From contig NZ_JACXBS010000001.1 in NCBI RefSeq assembly GCF_014698015.1, forward strand, positions 248,001 to 312,000: a stretch of 64,000 nt of DNA, given 5' to 3'. The DNA comes from Kocuria sp. cx-455. GTDB lineage: Bacteria; Actinomycetota; Actinomycetes; Actinomycetales; Micrococcaceae. This document shows positions 59,157 to 64,000 of the stretch, piece after piece (positions within the stretch are counted from its first letter, which is position 1; each line of letters starts with the position of its first letter). The translations under genes and the position numbers were made by a program. Below the pieces are notes generated by a model that was not told the DNA's origin, did not search any database, and saw nothing but the letters and a program-made list of their open reading frames with translations.

Positions 59157-61028
59157 TTACTTGCCTCGCAGTGAGGGAAAGTCGGTGTCCGCGTATTCCA
59201 CGTGCCCACCCGTCGGTGCGGCACCGGCCGCCGGATGCAACCGGGACTCACGGTCGCGAAGTTCCACGCGACGAATCTTGCCCGAAATGGTCTTGGGTAG
59301 TTCGAAGAACTCCAGTCGCCTAATGCGTTTGTACGCGGCCAAATTCACGCGGCAGTGGTGCAGGATGCTCTCGGCGGTTTCCGCATCCGGTTCGTGGCCG
59401 TGACCGAGCACCACGTAGGCCTTGGGTACGGCCAGCCGGATGGGGTCCGGTGAGGGCACCACGGCCACCTCGACCACGGCCGGGTGTTCAATGACCACGG
59501 ACTCCAGCTCGAACGGGGAGAGCCGGTAATCGGAGGCCTTGAACACGTCGTCGGCGCGGCCCACGTAGGTGAAGACCCCGTTCTCGTCCCGCGAGACCAC
59601 GTCCCCGGTGTGGTAGACGCCGTCGCGGAAGGCCTCGGCGGTCTTCTCCGGATCCCCGTGATACCCCGGGGTCAGGCTGATGGGCCGCGGATCCAGGCGC
59701 AAGCACAGCTCGCCCTCGTCGGTGCGTTCCTCGCCGGTCGCGGTGTCGATGAGCACGGTCTCGTAACCGGGTAGGGCGCGACCCATGGCGCCGGGTTTGA
59801 CCGGCATGCCCGGGGTGTTGGCGATCTGCAGCGAGGATTCGGTCTGGCCGTAGCCGTCGCGGATATCGGTTCCCCAGGCGCTCTTGACCCGCGAGATGAT
59901 TTCCGGATTCAGCGGCTCGCCGGCAGAAACCGTTTTCTGCGGCGGGTTCTTGAGATGGCTCAGGTCGGACTGGATGAGCATGCGCCACACGGTGGGCGGC
60001 GCGCAGAAGGAGGTCACGCCCTCGCGGTCCATCTGGTCCATCAAAGCAACCGCGTCGAAGCGCGAATAGTTGTAGAGGAACACCGTGGCACCCGCGATGA
60101 ACGGTGCATAGAAGTTCGACCACGCGTGCTTGCCCCACCCCGGAGACGCTACATTCAGGTGTACGTCGCCGGGTTCCAGGCCGATCCAGTACATGGTCGA
60201 GAGGTGGCCCACGGGGTAGGTGATGTTCGTGTGCTCCACGAGCTTGGGCAGGGATGTGGTGCCGGAGGTGAAGTACAGCAGCAGCGGATCATCGGCCGGG
60301 GAGGGCTCCAGCACGTCGAAGGATTCCGGGCCGGAATACGAATCCGCGAGGTGGAGCACCGGGTGCTCACCCACGCTTGATGAGCGCTCGCCGCGCGAAG
60401 CGGCGTCGTCGGCCGGGGTGGTGTTGGCCTGCGACGAGGTCGGGGCCGCCGGATTGCTCGGCAGTACCGAGGGTGGGACGGGCTTACGGTGATCGGGCTG
60501 GTCATCGACCATGATGATCGTGAAGTCCCCGGCGACCTCGGCGAATTTCTGGGCATTGGTGTGGGAGCAAACTACCCATGTGACGTTGCCTCGCGCCACA
60601 CGATCACGCAGGTCAGTGGGCCCGAGCATCACGGTCGTGGGGATCATAGGCGCGCCCAGCTTGGTGCACGCGAGCATGGTTTCCCACAGCTCAGCCTGGT
60701 TACCCAGCATGAGGAGCACGCGGTCACCGCGCTGCATACCCTGTTCGCGCAACCACGTGGCCAGCTGGGAGGACCGCACGGAGAGGTCGCGGTAGGTGCG
60801 GCGGGTTTCGGTGCCGTCCTCCTCGACGATCACGAGGGCCTCGCGGTCGGCTTCCTCGCCGTGCCCGAGGGTGTCGAACCAGTCCAGGGCGAAGTTGAAA
60901 TACTCGAACCGGGGCCACTCGAACTCGCGGTGTGCGGCGTCCAGGTCGGTGCGTAGGCGCAGCAGCTGGTCCCGTGCGGCGCGGAACCGCTGCGTGACGG
61001 AGTGTTCTGAGGCGGTGGTCTCGCTCAT
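59157..61028 (-). CDS. Acyl-CoA synthetase (AMP-forming, medium-chain/ACSM-like)
   Basis: 623 residues. YFTSGTTSLPKLVEHTN is the P-loop motif (the usual G-T-T-G-x-P-K has S for G). DGYGQTESS, YHTGDVVSRDENGVFTYVGRADDVFKASDYRLSPFELES and the terminal PKTISGKIRRVELR with the catalytic Lys are complete. It activates a carboxylic acid to its CoA thioester. A roughly 35-residue Ser/Thr/Ala-rich insertion (about 196-230) interrupts the N-terminal domain and carries an exact iterated 11-mer (60400-60410). ATG 61028 follows GAGGA. First gene of a pair with the YraQ-type permease. Confidence 0.88.
   Translation of the reverse strand: MSETTASEHSVTQRFRAARDQLLRLRTDLDAAHREFEWPRFEYFNFALDWFDTLGHGEEADREALVIVEEDGTETRRTYRDLSVRSSQLATWLREQGMQRGDRVLLMLGNQAELWETMLACTKLGAPMIPTTVMLGPTDLRDRVARGNVTWVVCSHTNAQKFAEVAGDFTIIMVDDQPDHRKPVPPSVLPSNPAAPTSSQANTTPADDAASRGERSSSVGEHPVLHLADSYSGPESFDVLEPSPADDPLLLYFTSGTTSLPKLVEHTNITYPVGHLSTMYWIGLEPGDVHLNVASPGWGKHAWSNFYAPFIAGATVFLYNYSRFDAVALMDQMDREGVTSFCAPPTVWRMLIQSDLSHLKNPPQKTVSAGEPLNPEIISRVKSAWGTDIRDGYGQTESSLQIANTPGMPVKPGAMGRALPGYETVLIDTATGEERTDEGELCLRLDPRPISLTPGYHGDPEKTAEAFRDGVYHTGDVVSRDENGVFTYVGRADDVFKASDYRLSPFELESVVIEHPAVVEVAVVPSPDPIRLAVPKAYVVLGHGHEPDAETAESILHHCRVNLAAYKRIRRLEFFELPKTISGKIRRVELRDRESRLHPAAGAAPTGGHVEYADTDFPSLRGK
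60400..60410 (+). repeat. Iterated 11-mer GCGGCGTCGTC
   Basis: Exact copy inside the low-complexity insertion of the acyl-CoA synthetase, read there as DDAAS. Confidence 0.55.
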
Positions 61029-61194
61029 GGGATCCTCGCTACGACGTGTGCGGATCCCCGGCCCGTCCACGGGAGGGCGGCCCGGCGCGCCGGTGGTGCT
61101 CGCGCCTCGAACCGGGGGTGGCTGGTTCCTCAAATTTACTCCACCGCACCGGGGTGTCGTCGCTGGTCGCGCGCTGACCGGGGCTTGCCGGCTC

Positions 61195-61869
61195 ATGGGG
61201 CCCGTCGACCTCCGCGCACCGGAGCCGTACGATCGGGCGGAGAAAGCGACGAACGGCGTCCAATACGTGTCCGCGGACGTCACCGACGAGGACCAGGTGC
61301 GGGCCGCCGTGGCCACCGCCGCGGACGTGGCGCCGTTGCGCACCGTGGTCAATTGCGCGGGCATCGGGACCTCCGCGCGTGTGGTGGGCAAGAACGGCGT
61401 ACACGACCTCGCGTTGTTCGAGCGCGTGGTGCGGATCAACCTGGTGGGCACGTTCACGGTCCTCGCGCTCGCCGCGGAGGTCATGACCGCGCAGGAGCCC
61501 GTGGATGAGGCTGGTCAACGCGGCGTCATCATCAACACCGCCTCCGTGGCTGCTTTCGAGGGACAGATCGGCCAGGCCGCGTACGCCGCGTCCAAGGGTG
61601 GTGTGCATTCGATGACGATCGCCGCGGCGCGTGACCTCTCCTCCCGCGGGGTGCGCGTGATGACGATCGCCCCCGGGATCGTGGACACCCCCATGCTCGG
61701 TCGGGTGAGCGAGGATTTCCGCAGCGCCCTGGCGGAGTCCGTCCCCCTCCCGCACCGCCTGGCCCGCCCGGACGAGTACGCCCAGCTCGCGGGGATGATC
61801 GTGGAGCACGACTACCTCAACGGGGAGACTATCCGCATGGACGGCGCCCTGCGCATGGCGCCGCGCTGA
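61195..61869 (+). CDS. SDR oxidoreductase (3-hydroxyacyl-CoA dehydrogenase type) lacking the N-terminal cofactor motif
   Basis: About 224 residues from ATG 61195. VSADVTDEDQVRAAVATA, VVNCAGIGTSARVV, NLVGTFTVLALAAEVM, INTASVAAFEGQIGQAAYAASKGGV (catalytic Ser, Tyr, Lys) and GIVDTPML give a classical SDR of the HSD10 kind. The expected start with the dinucleotide motif T-G-G-x-x-G-x-G is absent in all frames; the frame upstream (GRALTGACRLMGPVDL) only faintly resembles the helix after it. No ribosome site precedes 61195. It is probably a 5'-truncated remnant, although the active-site part is intact. Confidence 0.6.
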   Translation: MGPVDLRAPEPYDRAEKATNGVQYVSADVTDEDQVRAAVATAADVAPLRTVVNCAGIGTSARVVGKNGVHDLALFERVVRINLVGTFTVLALAAEVMTAQEPVDEAGQRGVIINTASVAAFEGQIGQAAYAASKGGVHSMTIAAARDLSSRGVRVMTIAPGIVDTPMLGRVSEDFRSALAESVPLPHRLARPDEYAQLAGMIVEHDYLNGETIRMDGALRMAPR

Positions 61870-61941
61870 TCCTCGCTGCCGCGCGCCTGTCCCGTCCCGG
61901 CCACGCAGCCACGGGCGACGACACCGCACGGCCCCGCGCAT

Positions 61942-61982
61942 GACGATGCCTCGTCACGGTCCACCCGTGACGAGGCATCGTC
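61942..61982. terminator. Strong bidirectional hairpin terminator
   Basis: Perfect 18-bp stem (61942-61959 with 61965-61982; core GATGCCTCGTCACGG) and a five-base loop, between convergent genes. Confidence 0.85.
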
Positions 61983-62075
61983 GTGATGTGGTCAGAGCTC
62001 CGTGGCCCCGGCCTGCGCGAAAGGCCCCGGGAGTCGCCCCGCTGAGGTCGAGACGCCCCCAGGGCGTTCCGCGGA

Positions 62076-63005
62076 TCAGTTGACCGTGAGCACGATCTTG
62101 CCCACGGCGTGGCCCTCCTGGCTGGCGGTGAATGCGTCCGGCAGCTGCGCGAGCGGGAAGGTGCGGTCCACGCGGACGGTGAGCTTGCCGTCGTCGGCCA
62201 GGCGAGCGAGCTCGGTGAGCTGCTCTGCGTCCGGAGAGACCCACATGTAGCTCCCGCCGTGCTCCTCCACCCCGGGGTCCGCGATGGAGGCGTGCTGGCC
62301 GCCGTCCGCGAGCACGGCGACGGAGTCCTCCACCACGCCGCCCACGAAGTCCACGACGATGTCCACACCGTTCGGGGCAAGCTCCTTGACGCGCTCCACG
62401 AGACCGTCCCCGTACTCCACGGGCTCCGCGCCGAGCTCACGCACGTAGTCGTGGTTCTTGGTCGATGCGGTGCCGATCACGCGCGCGCCGAACGCCTTGG
62501 CGATCTGCACGCCCATGCTCCCCACACCACCGGAGGCCGCATGGACCATCACGGTCTTGCCCTCCGCGAGACCCAGTCGGGTGAGCACCTGGTATGCGGT
62601 GAGTCCGGCGAGCGGCAGCCCTCCGGCCTGTTCCCAGGAAAGACTCTTCGGCTTGGGGGCAAGTGCGCGCACCGGGACCGAGACGTACTGGGCAAACGTA
62701 CCGCCGTGGATCCAGTCCTTGCGGGCGTAGGCGATCACCTCATCGCCCTCGGAGACGCTGGGGGTGTCGAAGCCCTTGCCCACGATGACGCCCGCGACGT
62801 CCCAGCCGGGGGCCGCCGGGAACTGGACGGTCATCATGGGATCCAGCCCGCCGGACATGACCTTCCAGTCCACCGGGTTGATGCCCGCGGCCTTCACCTT
62901 CACCAGGACCTCGCCGGGGCCCACCTTGGGCATGGGCTGGTCGGTGAGCTCCAGTACGGAGGTGTCGCCGTACTGCTGATATGTCTGCGCCTTCATTGTG
63001 GTCAT
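62076..63005 (-). CDS. Zinc-independent alcohol dehydrogenase / quinone oxidoreductase (MDR family)
   Basis: 309 residues. The GroES-like N-terminal half has VLVKVKAAGINPVDWKVMSGG. The Rossmann motif is VMVHAASGGVGSMGVQIAKAFGARVIGTAS (A-S-G-G-V-G for NADPH). Zinc ligands are absent, so it is of the quinone-reductase branch. It would reduce quinones or enones with NADPH. ATG 63005 and ATG 62996 (MKAQTYQQYG) are both possible; the latter matches homologues equally well. An exact iterated 11-mer (63074-63084) lies in the upstream gap. Confidence 0.85.
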   Translation of the reverse strand: MTTMKAQTYQQYGDTSVLELTDQPMPKVGPGEVLVKVKAAGINPVDWKVMSGGLDPMMTVQFPAAPGWDVAGVIVGKGFDTPSVSEGDEVIAYARKDWIHGGTFAQYVSVPVRALAPKPKSLSWEQAGGLPLAGLTAYQVLTRLGLAEGKTVMVHAASGGVGSMGVQIAKAFGARVIGTASTKNHDYVRELGAEPVEYGDGLVERVKELAPNGVDIVVDFVGGVVEDSVAVLADGGQHASIADPGVEEHGGSYMWVSPDAEQLTELARLADDGKLTVRVDRTFPLAQLPDAFTASQEGHAVGKIVLTVN

Positions 63006-63073
63006 GTCTGTCTCAACAGCCCCGGGCGGGGACCTTATTCCATGCCGCGGCAAGTTTTTCGTGCGCGCTGCCG

Positions 63074-63084
63074 GACGACGCCGC
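63074..63084 (-). repeat. Iterated 11-mer, intergenic copy
   Basis: GACGACGCCGC in the 137-bp gap between the quinone oxidoreductase and the EamA-type gene. Another copy is at 63717-63727. Confidence 0.55.
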
Positions 63085-63142
63085 CCGGTGGCCTTGGTCT
63101 TCCAGTCTCCCCGGGGGTACCCGGGCGAGTGGGGGAGCAGCC

Positions 63143-64000
63143 TCAGGCGGAGATCAGCGCAATGCCCGTGAGCACGGCGGCGCAGCCGATGAGCCGCGGC
63201 ACCAGGCGGTTCTCCTTGTATATCCACCACGCGAGCAGCGAGCCCACCACGATGCTCGACTCCCGCAGGGGAGCCACGAGCGCCACGGGGGTGGACTGCA
63301 TGGCGAAGAGCACCAGGATGTACGCGAGCGGGGACAGCAGGCCCACCGCGACGATCCGGTTCCGGTCCACGGCCCACGAGCGCACCATGTCCTGGCGCTG
63401 CCGCCACGCCTTGGGCGTCAGGGTGAGCACCAGGACCACCGAGGTCAGCGCGAAGTACAGCACGGGTGGCAGGTCCAGGGTGGCCATGGAGTGGTCGTCC
63501 CACAGGGTGTACCCGGCGATGCACGCGCCCACCGCGGCACCCCACAGCACGCCGGTCAGGGCGGACCCGCGGGTGGGTGTGGCAGCGGCGTCGCCCCCCG
63601 GTGAGTGCCCGTCCGCCCCTTCCGGGGTCGACGTTCCGGACGCGGAGGAGTCCAGCGGGGCGGCGTCGCGCGCGATGACCGCGCCGGGATCCGACGCGTC
63701 GGACGAACTCGGCGGGGCGGCGTCGTCGTCCCGGGTGGAAGTGGGCGTACCGAACGTGGCGACCACGGCCACGCCCACGAGCACGGCGATCGCCCCGGCG
63801 GCGGCCGTGAGGGAGAGCTGCTCACCCAGGAACAGGACCGCCACGATCATGGTGATCATGGGCCCGGTGCCGCGGGCCACCGCGTAGACCACGCCCAGAG
63901 GTGCGCGGTCGTAGCCGGTCTGCAGGGCGGTGCCGTAGACGGTGTGCAGCAGCCCGGAGACCACGGCGGCGCCCACGAGGGGCCACCCCCAGGACTGCCA
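63143..64000 (-). CDS. EamA/DMT-family transporter, 5' end outside window
   Basis: About 285 residues are visible and the frame runs off the right edge; GTG 63976 is internal. Five segments after the linker and three before it are hydrophobic, with two EamA-like halves (APLGVVYAVARGTGPMITMIVAVLFLGEQLS and VALVAPLRESSIVVGSLLAWWIYKENRL). Between the halves sits a linker of about 70 residues rich in Asp, Ser, Ala and Pro (DDDAAPPSSSDASDPG onward), unusual for this compact family, containing an exact iterated 11-mer (63717-63727). It exports or imports a small metabolite; the substrate is unknown. Confidence 0.8.
   Translation of the reverse strand, partial: WQSWGWPLVGAAVVSGLLHTVYGTALQTGYDRAPLGVVYAVARGTGPMITMIVAVLFLGEQLSLTAAAGAIAVLVGVAVVATFGTPTSTRDDDAAPPSSSDASDPGAVIARDAAPLDSSASGTSTPEGADGHSPGGDAAATPTRGSALTGVLWGAAVGACIAGYTLWDDHSMATLDLPPVLYFALTSVVLVLTLTPKAWRQRQDMVRSWAVDRNRIVAVGLLSPLAYILVLFAMQSTPVALVAPLRESSIVVGSLLAWWIYKENRLVPRLIGCAAVLTGIALISA
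63717..63727 (+). repeat. Iterated 11-mer GCGGCGTCGTC
   Basis: Exact copy in the inserted linker of the EamA-type transporter. Close variants (GCGGCGTCGC) lie nearby at 63594 and 63660. Confidence 0.55.

Noticed and set aside
61195-61869. Reading the SDR as a normal complete gene from a far upstream start
   Set aside because: The frame is open upstream to 60796 but crosses the divergent acyl-CoA synthetase start and has no cofactor motif or ribosome site.
1-64000. CRISPR array, insertion sequence or prophage
   Set aside because: No regularly spaced repeats, transposase or phage structural genes are seen; the integrase stump at 36417 is the only mobile-element gene trace.

Overview
The window is high-G+C DNA with dense, often overlapping genes, NYN, MTH1187, DUF4242 and DUF559-type actinobacterial families, an FprA-type ferredoxin reductase and many promoters placed 6-7 bases before the start codon. 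This points to an actinobacterium of the Micrococcales, most likely Micrococcaceae (Kocuria-like). That placement is an inference from gene content, not from a marker gene. About 61 protein genes or gene remnants and three tRNAs can be supported.

Layout. 1-6.1 kb: a gene tail, a tail-anchored membrane protein, two MFS carriers (one AAHS type) and a PF09818-type ABC ATPase with an RGG-rich tail. 6.3-16.3 kb: a Wzx/Wzy-type cell-surface polysaccharide locus with two tandem PaaK/CapK-like adenylate-forming enzymes, a chain-length regulator, a Wzy-like polymerase, a GT4 and a GT26 glycosyltransferase, an alpha/alpha-toroid protein and a flippase. 16.3-20.2 kb: an Lrp regulator divergent from an aromatic/histidinol-phosphate-type aminotransferase and an amino-acid permease, then a phosphoribosyltransferase. 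20.3-24.9 kb: a DUF559-type gene between two hairpin repeats, then pta-ackA. 25-36 kb: housekeeping and transport genes (thiamine-binding protein, spermidine synthase-like, urea transporter, purine permease, NagD-like phosphatase, FprA, aldonolactone oxidase, tandem UspA). 36-38 kb: tRNA-Glu, tRNA-Asp and tRNA-Phe, then a 1.6-kb relic island with an integrase stump and an HTH/PIN toxin-antitoxin pair. 38-51 kb: mixed metabolic genes and two frameshifted pseudogenes. 51-54 kb: a molybdate uptake operon with an HTH-TOBE regulator, ModA and a fused ModB-ModC. 54-64 kb: a DUF2975/Xre pair, an ABC exporter, RidA, a YraQ-type permease, an acyl-CoA synthetase, an SDR lacking its cofactor motif, a quinone oxidoreductase and a truncated EamA transporter.

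Working together: pta and ackA form the acetyl-CoA/acetyl-phosphate/acetate node. The polysaccharide locus has flipping, polymerising and length-control functions but no recognisable initiating phosphoglycosyltransferase, so it depends on a gene elsewhere. In the molybdate operon the TOBE (Mop-like) domain sits on the DNA-binding protein rather than on the ATPase. Two similar palindromes 31 bp apart, one over the -10 box, suggest autoregulation.

Signals not explained by genes: (i) an 11-mer, GCGGCGTCGTC, occurs exactly 12 times on the two strands, mostly in low-complexity protein linkers or intergenic DNA, including one perfect 22-bp palindrome; (ii) a family of three long hairpins shares one core with a compensatory base change; (iii) three dispersed DUF559-like genes each have short repeats beside them; (iv) TANNNT boxes lie 6-7 bases before start codons at more than a dozen genes, implying leaderless transcripts; (v) frameshifts in pseudogenes fall in or near homopolymers, so sequencing error must be kept in mind.
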